Part shown: in pieces, positions 24,665 through 35,294 of the stretch
How positions within the stretch are numbered: position 1 is the first letter of the stretch
Layout of the letters: every line of letters begins with the position of its first letter
Source: Epiperipatus broadwayi
Lineage: Eukaryota > Onychophora > Udeonychophora > Euonychophora > Peripatidae
Reading direction: 5' to 3'
DNA length: 64,000 nt
Assembly: GCA_028023455.1 (NCBI GenBank)
Contig: JAQFVV010012530.1
Coordinates: 58,001-122,000 of the forward strand
Translations under genes and position numbers: made by a program
The notes under the pieces: generated by a model
Seen by the model: only the letters and a program-made list of their open reading frames with translations
Databases searched by the model: none
What the model was told of the DNA's origin: nothing

Positions 24665-25810
24665 TATAATGATATTAAGCCAATAAACATCACATGACCA
24701 CCACCTCTTATGCTTGTGTATAACTGTTGTTAAAACAGGCAAAACTCACTATATGTATGCCACACACAGCAAGCTAGAATAATCAATGGATGCCAGAAAG
24801 CTTGTACAAAAAATCCCAATCTAGTGCCTACTCATCTAATATCCCCAGACTAGATTCTGGCTTGTGGCCTTTGTCAGTGAAAAGCCTTGGATCTGAGAGC
24901 ACTGCATCTAGATTTTAGGATCTAATGCAACCCTCCAGCAACCACCTTTTATCTCCATTTAACTACTAAACTATGAATCTTAAACTGAAAACACCTTAAT
25001 GTTTTCAATCCAAGCCCATTAGCTTATATAGTCATATGAGTCTGAACCCAGTTCAGTACCCATACATTTTGGTGTCTTTGGTTCTTTAATAACCATAGAC
25101 ACCACTATCCTATTAGGCAGGATTGGTTTTAAGTCAATAAACATCACATGACCACCACCTCTTATGCTTGTGTTTAACTGTTGTTAAAACAGGAAAAACT
25201 CACTATACGTATGCCACACACAACAAGCTAGAGTAATCAATGGATGACAGAAAGCTTGTGCATAAAATCCCCATCTAGTGCCTACTCATCCAATATCACC
25301 ATACTAGTTTCTGGCTTGCTGTGTGTGGCATACGTATAGTGAGTTTTGCCTGTTTAAACAACAGTTATACACAAGCATACGAAGTGGTGGTCATGTGATT
25401 TTTATTGGCTTAAAACCAATTCTGCCTAATAGGATAGGGGTGGCTATGGTTATTAAAAAACCAAAGATACCAAAATGTATGGGTACTGAACTGAGTTCAG
25501 ACCCATATAACTATATAAGCTAATGGGCTTGGATTGAAAACATTAAGGTGTTTTCAATTTAAGACTCATAGTTTTGTAGTTAAATGGAGATAAAATGTGG
25601 TTGCTGGAGGTTGCATTAGATCCTAAGATGTAGATTCAGTGCTCTCAGATCCAAGACTCCTCACTGATGAAGGCCACAAGCCAGAAACTAGTCTGGGAAT
25701 ATTGGATGAGTAGGTACTAGATGGGGATTTTATGCACAAGCTTTCTGGCATCCATTGATTACTCTAGCTTGCTGTGTGTGGCATACATATAGTGAGTTTT
25801 GCCTGTTTTA
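24665..25810. repeat. Tandem plus inverted repeats flanking a Penelope-like element
   Basis: A ~455-bp unit occurs directly repeated (AATAAACATCACATGACCAC at about 24682 and 25137) and then inverted from 25318 to about 25806, so 24733-25232 and 25318-25806 form a ~490-bp near-perfect hairpin with a ~85-bp loop. Each complete copy carries CTGATGA-A-GGC...GCC-A-GAAAC or a mutated version (intact at 25664-25688). It lies immediately upstream of a Penelope-like RT. Such elements are known to have terminal repeats in tandem and inverted arrangements that can encode hammerhead motifs, so these are interpreted as its pLTR-type repeats. Similar fold-backs are at 52208-52710. Confidence 0.75.
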
Positions 25811-25839
25811 ATATAATGATATTGTTAAATAATAATGGA

Positions 25840-26400
25840 TCTTTGTCTGGAAATAAAATTGAGAATTAAGAATTTGCTTTTGTTATTAGAGGATTCTGGT
25901 TATTTTACTTATAATGGTACATTTTATAAGATTAAAGAAAGATAAATAATAGATTATTTTATTTTACCTTTGATTTGCTCAATTTACATTATTTGGAAGA
26001 AAAAATTATTGATAATAAATAGGTGTATGTTAATGATTGTTTATTTAAATTACGAAAAATATATACTAAAAAAATTGATGAATAAATGTAATAATTTTAA
26101 GTCCCCTTTAAAATATATATTTGAAAGAAAGATTGGATTAAAAATTTTGGCTACATTGATAGTAAGAGATGAAATAGTCTTTTTAAGAGTAAAGATTTAA
26201 TACATTATTAGATCTGATAATTATGAGCATGTTAATTGTAAAATAATCATGTTAAAAAAAGAAATAGAATAGTTCTGAGAGTATAGCTTTATTTTCAAAA
26301 AGAAAATTTTATATTGAGTCAATTAGTATAGATAATTCTGAAAAACAGATTAAGAACATCTCTATTGAACTGGATGCTTTATCCGCTTCAAAAGTACCAT
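25840..26400 (+). pseudogene. Decayed Penelope-like reverse transcriptase
   Basis: Recognisable in three frames on the plus strand: LLLLEDSGYFTYNGTFYK (palm segment before the catalytic turn); YVND-CLFKLRKIYTKKIDE with YVND at 26026-26037, where the active-site YVDD has one Asp changed to Asn; then MNKCNNFKSPLKYIFERK and LATLIVRDE, corresponding to the conserved F-x-LKFTxE...LxFLDxLIxR block of Penelope-like RTs. Later text near 26230-26380 looks like the following RT region. Frameshifts, stops and the active-site change make it non-functional. The RT N-terminus and any GIY-YIG endonuclease are not found. It sits directly beside the inverted repeats at 24665-25810. Confidence 0.7.
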
Positions 26401-26491
26401 CGTGAAATTAAAACTAACATTTATATTTAGAAAGTTTTTAAAAAAAAACAATTTAAAAAGTTTTGTACTTTATTTTTATTTTATTTTTTAA

Positions 26492-26517
26492 GAGTATGTG
26501 CAATAATGCACATACTC
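26492..26517. repeat. Perfect 11-bp hairpin
   Basis: GAGTATGTGCA (26492-26502) and TGCACATACTC (26507-26517) are exact reverse complements with a 4-nt loop ATAA. There is no adjacent gene, and the T-rich run lies upstream, so a terminator role is not implied. Confidence 0.85.
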
Positions 26518-26519
26518 AT

Positions 26520-29500
26520 TTATATTTTTAAATTTTGTAGATTTTAGTTTAAAATAATTTTCTTAAAACTTTTTTTCCCATTACAGTAATTAAAAGCAAG
26601 CAAAGTTTCTTCTCATTGTGTTGATTTTAATTTATTTTTAAAAGCTGAGTCTTTTTTTCTCATTTATATTTTAAAGTTAATTTTGAGTAAGATAAGAGCC
26701 TTGGTCAGATGTTGTTGTTTTTTCAATTAAGATTAAGTGCGAGATAGAGAATTACCCTGGTCAAAATTTCTAAGTAACAATTAAATGGAAGATAATAGTT
26801 TACATAAATAGTCCTGGGTTTTTGACTTATGATTATTCAGCTTCTTACTGCATTTCTTATTCAGAGTGATTCTAATTTTCATATTTACTAATTGTTGGAT
26901 ATGGATCACCAAAGTTGGATTTTTGTAAACTTCTAAGAATACTACTATTTTCCATGATAGTAATGACTATCCAGTTACCTTGCCAAAAATATACACCATG
27001 AGAAATCTTCACAATATACAGTGCTAAATCACCCAAAGATGGACATCAGAGCTCCAAAATTGTGCCTTCAAGAACATGATGTAATTGTCTAGTTTGAACA
27101 TTGATCCTAAAAATTTTCTCGGATACTACAGCCAGATTACTGGAGACCAAATACTATCATGATGTTAGAAAAAACCTTGCATATTCCACTGGAATAACTC
27201 TACAGACTATCTAAAGCCTGAAAGGTGGCTGAATTTTCATATCTTGAAATCAGGGTTTAAATTTCTAGTTAAATCTCTATGTTAAGAGTCTCAGCTTAAT
27301 CTAAAAAAAACCTGTCTATATAATATGCTTTGCCTACTCATTTATATATCTTTAATTATTTTATTATATATTTTATTTATAGTGTGTATGGGAGTCTTAG
27401 TTTTAAGATTTCATATTTTTAATTTTATTTATCTGAGAGTGTATTGTGAGTTTTTATTTTATATAGTGTTTTCTCTTTTTATATTACTAACCCTTGATAA
27501 ATGCTTTAGCAGATATTAGTAATTTTCTTTGAACTCACCTGTTTTTAATTCTTTCATTATAATTAATTTAGACAATCTTAGTTTGCATTTCCTGCAGACT
27601 GAAAATTTTTTGGCTAGTAGTTTATTGAGTATATTGTTCTATTTTTCTTAATCAGTAGAGATTTTGGTTTTTCGATGTTTCAGATTATGTAATACTATAA
27701 TATATTTTTTTGTATTGGGATCAACCTTGATGATCTTGAATATGATCATTCATGGGCTAGTTTGTGGATAAATGATACTCCTTTATATCCTGAGGTTTTT
27801 CTGGGTTGTAGGAAAAGATTGCTCCATGCTAATTCATTATATTCCCTACAAGACCACTTTGTTTTGAAATCTTTAAATAAGAAAACTGGAATATGTTTTT
27901 TTGATAAATTGCTAGCTGGAAGATATCATAAATCCTTTTTAATTCTTAGGTGAGAAAACAAACTTATCTGTCTAAATATTTGATGCCAATACTCTCATAC
28001 ACTCTGATAAATCTGCAGAGAAATCTAAGTCAAACTTTCATATATTTTGTTTGCCTGAGATTTATTTTTTTTGAATTTAATATACTTTAAAACTATTTAC
28101 AATTATTTTGGCTAATGTTTGTGTCTGTGTTCTTTTCTCAATTGTCTGAACAATGTTAAAGATCTCTTTCTCTCCCTGGGTCTGGCTGGTAGCATTCATT
28201 TTCATTGTTACTTTTTGGATAACTGTAAACTAAATCTCCTAATTAGTTAATGTGGTACCCTTGAATATCCAAAAGAAGATTGAAGTGACTAGTACAATAT
28301 AACTAGACTCCATGTGAATGTATTGTAAGCAGTTTGGTTGCATGACACACATTTTCAATCATCCTGAAATAATAATTAGGGATTGAATAATTCTTAATTT
28401 AAAATAAAATTTCATTATGAAATAAACATTTAAAAAGGTCTATATAAATATTAATATTGTATTATTATTATTCTGATTTTGAATTTAAAAGTAAACATTG
28501 TTTATTTTTTTTCATTGATGCTTGTAAACATTTTTTAAATCTATTTTTAAAAATTTTTATAGATTAAAAATTCCAAAAAGTAGCTTTTAATTAAACATGA
28601 TTTGAAGAGAGTAAAGACATGTAGATGACACCTTTGGTAAAATTTCAAAGTTGCTTTTGAAAGTTTTAGTGATCTTTTTGAAAACTCTGTTTTCAATTAA
28701 GATGTTTTTATCATCTCAGATGACTCTTATAAAAAGGACTGATAATAATATCAGTTCATTTTGGTATTAAAATTTTTGAGAGGCAGTTGGCAACATATAG
28801 TTAGTTTCAGAACAGTTGGCTAGAAGTTTTTCTGTAGTTTGCAGTACTGCTAAAGTTAAGTTTTTCAGAGTTAGAGAATGAACATAAAATAATTGAAAGC
28901 AGGACAGTAAATCCAGGAGCTGCTACAATTTTCTTTCACAGGAGTTTTGATTTACATGAAGCTGGGTCACTTCTGAATCATTATCCTAAACAAATAAGGA
29001 CAAAATATCTTGCTGGCCTGAAGCTTACTAAATTTTAGTTTAAGTGGAACTATCTACAAAACAACAATTACCAGGACTGGTCTCCATCAAAAGAAACCAT
29101 CAGTTGCTAAAAAAAGTAATTATACGTATGTTGTTGTATCTAAAGGCAGAGACACACAGATAAATGTATATATAGCTGGTGAGTTAGTTTAAAATCCTTA
29201 AAATGACTTTTAAATTTATAACTTAAAATAGAACAAATGAATAATTTATTTGAGTCATACATCTAAAAGAAAGGAACAATCTGCAGATGAATATATATAT
29301 ATATATTATCAAAGAAATTGTTTTTAGTAATTCCTTTAAAAATGGCATTTAAAATGTATAACTTAAAATGCAAATAATTTTTGCTTGAATTAAAAGAAGC
29401 TTGCAAGAGTATTATTTTTAAAATGTTTATCTAATTAATCAATCAACAAGTACCTGACAAACAAAAATTGACCTTATATTTTTAAAAGAAAAAAAAGTTA

Positions 29501-29825
29501 ATAGTATTTATTTTTTTTAAGAAACTAATCGATAAAGAATGGAACTTACTATAAAATAATGAGTGCAATTTATATGATTGGAATTATAAAAATAGTTTTT
29601 AATAACTTTATTTTGACAAAAACCAAATATATGATGCAGACATCAGTGTGTGCCTGCAATTCAATATGCACACACATGTATGTTAAATATGTTGTTGAAT
29701 ATGTATAAAATTGAATTTCTTTTATAGATTATGTCAATTCAAATATTTTATGTTAAATAATAAATTACATTGCACCAATATGCAATGATGTGTATAGGTA
29801 TTTTATGTAAACCTATTGGAACATA
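26520..29825. other. Long non-coding stretch
   Basis: No gene supported. Several 60-65-codon ORFs (27325, 27762) show no domain. The first few hundred bases may contain further decayed Penelope-like sequence that I could not align. Confidence 0.5.
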
Positions 29826-29827
29826 TA

Positions 29828-30148
29828 TTGTACCGGTATAAATTCACCATGCTTACTCATACACAGTACCCGAGTTCAAACCCAGTCCACGTTTAAGAAT
29901 TAATTCCAAAACGCCAACTAAATTCAAACCCAAACCCCGGTATGACCAACCGATGATGGCTTTATAACAGCACGGGGTTATCCCTATTCTAGCTCAGCTC
30001 AGAACATAGACTAAATTCTTACAGTTAATGATATATAGATTTATTAGACTCTAGATACTGGAACGGTCATTCATGTAATGTATATATTTAAGTTGCCAAT
30101 ACAGACATCTAGGTGGTGGTGGGTTTCGACCGGTACATGGTTATGTTT
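29828..30148. mobile_element. TIR-bounded element, TGTACCGGT ends
   Basis: The left end TGTACCGGTATAAATTCACC and the right end, whose reverse complement is TGTACCGGTCGAAACCCACC, match at 16 of 20 positions and enclose ~315 bp. A second right-type end with GGTGGTGGTGG and TCGACCGGTACA occurs at 38160-38188. No target duplication or coding region was identified. It may be a MITE of an unassigned DNA transposon family. Confidence 0.5.
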
Positions 30149-30149
30149 T

Positions 30150-31537
30150 TGGCTGCCCAATCGTTGTGGCTCGACTTAATAAACCCCACACATGCCCTGG
30201 AGATTAGAATTGTGATTTTAGTTACTCAGTTAATTGAAATCCCAATAAAGTAAATGTTTCTGTAGAGTGATGTTTTTTTTTAAAAAAAAAAGTGTTATAT
30301 ATATACTGAAATGATTTAATAAATTAAAATATCATTTTCTAATTCTGTCTTAAAAAAATGTTTTCAAGATTATTTTTTAAATGTTCGTTCAGTAAAAGAT
30401 TCGTTAGTTAAAATAATTATTCATATGTATATATATATTAATTATACGTGTACTATATCAGTATATATATATTATACGTTTGTGTTATACGCGTTCGTGA
30501 CAATAGGAAAAATATCGTTAGCAAAGTTGTAAGAGTCCATAGATCAAAGCATTGGGGTAAAAATAAATGAAATGTTTTCTGTGTCAAAATTAATGATGTT
30601 TATCTCAGTTGTTATAATTAAAAATATCCAATATGATATCATAAAAGTCTTAATTTCAAAGTATTGCTTGCTAGCATATATATTAAATGTTCGCTCTGTA
30701 TTTTTAGTAGCCTCAAAGCAGGTGAAGACCCTTTGTGTACACCAAGCAGCCAGATGCAGTTGGCAAAATGCTTAAATGGTTTGCACGCTTTCATGCTAGC
30801 AAGATTTAGAATAATATCTCCAATAAAAGTTCTTGTAATATTAATTTTGACATTTTTTTTTGGTGTTAAAGCCTCATGCTTAGTAAAAATGAAGTAGTGA
30901 ACTACTATATTTAAACTCAGGTCATGAACGCGTTGGCTGTTATTAAATAATATTACTCATCATCAATTCAATTGTTTTATTAAAGGTTAAGTCTATCATA
31001 TGTGGTTTGGGGGTCAATGGGTTATATCACATGCCCTATTGATCTCATTTTGCTCACTGGCGCCCATATCAATAAATTTGTCAGCAAATTTGATTGTCAG
31101 CACAGTAGTGGGTCAATCGCCATAATAAAAAAAAAAAAAAACCAAGTGTGTTCAATACAGAATGAGTTGTTGTATCTGCTAATACATAATATTGTATATC
31201 ACTATATAGTTTTTTTTTCCAGACATGGGAGAACACAACAGCTGAACAAAGGGAAAGTGAATAATGTTTTTTTTTATATATTCTTGAATACATGTCTCAC
31301 TCAAACAGTTAAAATAAAGAGCTAACCAAGAAAACGTAGGTAAACTAAAAAAGGCAGAGTACATAGATTGGGGAAATAATATGAAGCAGCTAGTGAAGAT
31401 TGGGACAATGGACCTGTAGTCAGAGACCTAGTTAAAATTACTGAAGAAAAAAATATTTTTAAGCATACAGAGAGTACTATAAGTTGATCTGCAGTGTTTA
31501 TTATATTGTTTATTATATTAGTTTCTTATGTTCAAAA
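30150..31537. other. Non-coding stretch and leader of the Ty3-type element
   Basis: No gene supported. CTGGCGCCC at about 31058 resembles the start of a primer-binding site complementary to a tRNA 3' end, ~480 bp before the Gag start, but no LTR end could be confirmed beside it. The overlapping ORFs at 31002-31364 are low-complexity. Confidence 0.45.
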
Positions 31538-33622
31538 ATGGGAAAGCCACTGGAAAGTTCAATGACCTTTCAATACCCGTTGATTCAAATCATAGATTTT
31601 TATGGGGAATGCTGGGAAGATCCTCAGCCACATATAGACAGTTTAGCCGATGCTTTTGCAATAGAAACTCTGGATAATGTTCAACAAATAATAATTGCTC
31701 GTTACCATTTGAAAGCCGTGGCCAAAGACTGGTGGGGCACGATAGAGAAGAAGCCGGACACCTTTGAACAATATTGTCACAAGCTTCTAAAAACATTCTG
31801 GAGTGAAGAGAAGCAAGAAAACTTGTTGCGTGACCTCATTAATGAACAGTTTTCAGTAAATAAGGGGACTACCTACGACCGATTTTTTTTACAACAGTCA
31901 GCCAAATTTTGCTCATTGTCTAGTTTTAACTTTCCAGAGTCTCGAATTGTACGTATGATAGGACACAACATGCCACGAGAAATTCGGAAACTTATGATTG
32001 GTAGTCAGATTAGTACTATCCACGAAATGATGAATTTCTTAGAAGAAGTGGATAAACATTTTAGATCTTCAGACCCAAGTTACGGAAAAGACCCTCCAGC
32101 CCCAATCATTAGTCAAATGACTAACCTAATCTCTGAGAAAGATAATGAGGGACATCAGATAACTCATTTGTGTCCCATTATCGAAATAAATGTAGAGGAG
32201 AGCAGAGTATCAGCCTTGATTGACTCGGGCAGTCAAGCATCCATTGTATCTGCGGCATGGATCGGAAGCTTGAAAAAGAGACGCGAGATAATGCAACTCC
32301 CAACCCGTCCGATCCAAATGACCTTGGCTAATGGGAAAAAGGTGTCAAGTGAAAACCATCAAGTGTGGTTGGAGGTTGAAATCAACAGAAGGCTAGTAGG
32401 ACATACCTTTCTTATTATGACAGGGCTCATATATGATGTAGTATTGGGTTCCGACTTTTTGATTCAAAACCAAGGCATTATTGACTACCCTAAAGGTAGA
32501 TGCTCATTTGGAAAAGAAACCATCAACTTTAAAACATCACTCCACCGAGAAGGAAACCATGAAAGTTGCCTAATCCAGCCAGTTGATCTTTCAATGATTG
32601 ACAAAAAGGTTGAAGAATCCATCATTACTGAACCGGATGATACCGAACAAATGCGGAAAATCCTCAAGAAATATGCCATAATTTTCTCTCCAATGCCAGG
32701 CGAGATTACAGGATATACCCACCGAATCAGAGTGAAAGAAGAAACTTACATCCAGTCCAAAACGTACCCGATTCCATTTCAGTATAAAGATGAAGTAGAA
32801 GCACAGATAAAACAAATGATCGAATGGAATATTGTCGAGCGCAGCCCGTCTCCGTATAACAACCCATTGGTCGTCGTCAAGAAGAAAAATGGAAACTTGC
32901 AGCTCTGCTTGGATGCCCGGAGGTTAAACAGCATCACTATACCGGAAAGAGATGCTCCCCCTCCTATCCAAGAAGTACTTGTGCGATTAGCTGGGAAGAC
33001 AGTATTTTCAACATTAGATTTAACTGCCAGTTACTGGCAATTGAATCTCGATCCAAGGGACCGGAAATACACGGCATTTCGGTACGGTGGCTACACGCAC
33101 ATTTTTAAAAGGGTTCCCTTCGGACTTATTAATAGTGGAGCAGGACTTATGCGCTGTTTGAGGCAGGTCCTTTCTGAAGAAGTACAAAAACAGATGGTAT
33201 GCTATGTTGATGACATTGTAATCATCTCAGAAGATGTGAAGGAACACTTACAACATTTGGAAATGTTCCTGAATGAATGCAGAATGAAGAATATCACAGT
33301 GAATTTAGAGAAAAGCCGTTTTGCTATTGGGGAGATAACCTTCCTTGGTCATGTCATTAACAAACATGGTATCAAGGTACATCCGGACAAAGTTGCAGCC
33401 ATAGAGAAGTTTCCAACCCCGACTACTCGGAAACAGATCCGATCATTTCTTGGACTTTGCAACTTTTATCACAAGTTCTATCCAAACTTTGCCCAGGAAA
33501 CTAGGAATCTTATAGACCTCATAAAAAAAAACCGAAAGTGGGAATGGACCCCACTCCATGACCAGGAACTACTAAACATAAAAGAAAACTTTCTACGGGC
33601 GGTTATGCTGCACCACCCCTGA
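31538..33622 (+). CDS. Gag-protease-RT part of Ty3-type polyprotein
   Basis: ATG at 31538 (MGKPLESS) is preferred over the upstream TTG at 31484. The order is: a Gag capsid-like region (about residues 15-180, with AKDWWGTIEK); a retroviral-type aspartic protease with ALIDSGSQAS (active-site Asp codon 32222); then RT with LVVVKKKNG, FSTLDLTASYWQ, VPFGL and the catalytic YVDD (33203-33214), followed by FLGHVIN and a thumb/connection region. No CCHC zinc knuckle lies between Gag and protease, which is unusual though not unique. Gag and Pol share one frame, so no programmed frameshift is needed between them. The frame ends at TGA 33620-33622 because of the C-run length change. Confidence 0.85.
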   Translation: MGKPLESSMTFQYPLIQIIDFYGECWEDPQPHIDSLADAFAIETLDNVQQIIIARYHLKAVAKDWWGTIEKKPDTFEQYCHKLLKTFWSEEKQENLLRDLINEQFSVNKGTTYDRFFLQQSAKFCSLSSFNFPESRIVRMIGHNMPREIRKLMIGSQISTIHEMMNFLEEVDKHFRSSDPSYGKDPPAPIISQMTNLISEKDNEGHQITHLCPIIEINVEESRVSALIDSGSQASIVSAAWIGSLKKRREIMQLPTRPIQMTLANGKKVSSENHQVWLEVEINRRLVGHTFLIMTGLIYDVVLGSDFLIQNQGIIDYPKGRCSFGKETINFKTSLHREGNHESCLIQPVDLSMIDKKVEESIITEPDDTEQMRKILKKYAIIFSPMPGEITGYTHRIRVKEETYIQSKTYPIPFQYKDEVEAQIKQMIEWNIVERSPSPYNNPLVVVKKKNGNLQLCLDARRLNSITIPERDAPPPIQEVLVRLAGKTVFSTLDLTASYWQLNLDPRDRKYTAFRYGGYTHIFKRVPFGLINSGAGLMRCLRQVLSEEVQKQMVCYVDDIVIISEDVKEHLQHLEMFLNECRMKNITVNLEKSRFAIGEITFLGHVINKHGIKVHPDKVAAIEKFPTPTTRKQIRSFLGLCNFYHKFYPNFAQETRNLIDLIKKNRKWEWTPLHDQELLNIKENFLRAVMLHHP

Positions 33623-35294
33623 TTTTAGTCGGACCTTTTACGTACAAACTGACAGCAGCAAACAAGGGCTGGGAGCTGTTTTGTTTCAAAAGGGCGATTC
33701 TGGTGAACATCAAGTGATATATTTTTGCAGTCGTGCTTTAAAGGGTGCTGAAGTGCATTACACCACCACTGAGCAAGAAACTCTTGCCATAGTATGGGCA
33801 TGCCAGAAATTCCGGCAGTTCCTTCTGGGATCAGAAGTTGTCATCATAACTGACCACCGATGTCTAGAATTTCTTAATAAGAGTTTCCTTACCAATGACC
33901 GACTCATTAGATGGAGCTTGGTCCTCCAACAATTTCAGTATAAGATCCAATATTGCCCAGGACCAGAGAATGTGGTGGCTGACGTCTTAAGTCACCATCC
34001 AGTACAAATGAGCATACAGAACCCAAAAATAAACGATCAATCCTTAAAAATTATGGTCACCAAAACATTGAGTCCCGCCGAGGCCGAGCTAAGGAATCTT
34101 GCATACTGGCAGGGCATACAATATCACCACATTATTCTGGAGTTGTCCAAGACCCAGAGTAAGGACAAGAACCTACAAAGCAAATACACTCACTTTTGGG
34201 TCAAGGAGGGTATTTTACAGACCAAAACTGGGGACTATAGTGCACCATGGAAAACTATGGTCCCAGATAGGCTGAGACCATCCTTACTTAGGCACATTCA
34301 TCAAATCATTGGGCACTACGGACCAAGAAAGACAGAAGAGGCAGTGCGTCGTCAGTTTTACTGGCCAGGAATGTACAATCAGATTCTCACTACTATTAGA
34401 CAATGTGACATCTGTGCTGCCACTAAATTTCCAAATAAATCATATGCAGGAGATATGAAACCAGTGATGGCCACAAGACCAAATGAAATCCTCGCTATAG
34501 ATCATTATGGGCCCCTTCCCAAATTTAGGACCTTTCAATACTTGCTTGTCACATATGATATTTTTTCAAAGTATGTTCAAATTTACCCAGTGCGAACCAC
34601 AAATTCACGAAATGCCATTCGGGCCCTACAGGATAAGCAATTTTCTGAGGTAGGTAAGCCTGAGACCATATTATCAGATCATGGCTCAGCATTCACCTCA
34701 AAAGAGTGGAAGAATTGGACAAAAAAACAAAAGGTAAATCATCGTATGACATCAATTAGAAACCTGCAGTCCAACCCATGTGAAAGAGTTATGAGAGAAA
34801 TTAGTCAACTCTTTCGGGTGTGCGTACCTACAGATCATCGGAAATGGGTGGATAAACTTCCATATGTTATGGACTGCATTAATAATACAATGAATGAGTC
34901 AACGGGTTTCGCACCTACACATCTTCACTATGGGCAGCCATGTCAGGCCATTTTCTCTTCACTATTACCAAAAGATGAAACGTGTATTAACCCAATAACT
35001 GACCAAGATATGGCCAGAAAGCGGCTAGCGCAGATGGCCCAGAGGCGAATAAAAAGAGGTAGGATGCAACATTACTATTTTAAAGTTGGGGATCAAGTTT
35101 GGTTAAGATCACCAAGAACTAGTAATGCCCCTAAGAAAGAATTCAAGAAATTCTTCCCATTATACAGTGGGCCATATGAAATAATAAAGGATTGCCATGA
35201 CAATGCATTTTTGCTAAATGGAAAAAGACTCCAGGGGGTTTACAATGCCAGACAGTTAAAACCATATGTGCCACCTGATCCAGGGAAACAATAG
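33618..35294 (+). CDS. RNase H-integrase part of Ty3-type polyprotein
   Basis: This frame continues the polyprotein after the break; it has no credible ATG of its own at the start. RNase H shows QTDSSKQGLGAVL, TEQETLAIVWAC and ITDHRCLEFL. An HHCC zinc-binding domain follows (HIHQIIGHYG...CDIC), then the integrase core with Asp (codon 34500), Asp (34677) and Glu (34782), spaced D-58-D-34-E; then a GPY/F-like module (SGPYEI) and the C-terminus. There is no chromodomain. It ends at TAG 35292-35294. By family, it makes DNA integration intermediates from the element's RNA. Confidence 0.85.
   Translation, partial: PDFSRTFYVQTDSSKQGLGAVLFQKGDSGEHQVIYFCSRALKGAEVHYTTTEQETLAIVWACQKFRQFLLGSEVVIITDHRCLEFLNKSFLTNDRLIRWSLVLQQFQYKIQYCPGPENVVADVLSHHPVQMSIQNPKINDQSLKIMVTKTLSPAEAELRNLAYWQGIQYHHIILELSKTQSKDKNLQSKYTHFWVKEGILQTKTGDYSAPWKTMVPDRLRPSLLRHIHQIIGHYGPRKTEEAVRRQFYWPGMYNQILTTIRQCDICAATKFPNKSYAGDMKPVMATRPNEILAIDHYGPLPKFRTFQYLLVTYDIFSKYVQIYPVRTTNSRNAIRALQDKQFSEVGKPETILSDHGSAFTSKEWKNWTKKQKVNHRMTSIRNLQSNPCERVMREISQLFRVCVPTDHRKWVDKLPYVMDCINNTMNESTGFAPTHLHYGQPCQAIFSSLLPKDETCINPITDQDMARKRLAQMAQRRIKRGRMQHYYFKVGDQVWLRSPRTSNAPKKEFKKFFPLYSGPYEIIKDCHDNAFLLNGKRLQGVYNARQLKPYVPPDPGKQ

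Larger units (their letters stand above)
31538..35294 (+). mobile_element. Ty3/gypsy-type LTR retrotransposon, near-intact coding region
   Basis: The domain order Gag - protease - RT - RNase H - integrase on the plus strand is that of Ty3/gypsy (Metaviridae-like) elements. All enzymatic motifs are present. The coding region is broken once, by a one-base length difference in the C run at 33616-33619, which moves the frame between the RT and RNase H parts. Codon use and GC content are clearly higher than the AT-rich surroundings. No LTR pair was recognised by eye within several kb, and no env-like ORF follows. The insert lies ~12 kb upstream of the P450 gene. Confidence 0.9.

Noticed and set aside
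26492-26517. Perfect hairpin as a transcription terminator
   Set aside because: There is no neighbouring gene and bacterial-type terminators are not expected in this genome.
31002-31364. Three overlapping ORFs before the Ty3-type element
   Set aside because: They are on both strands, contain poly-Lys or poly-Phe from A/T runs, and have no domain.
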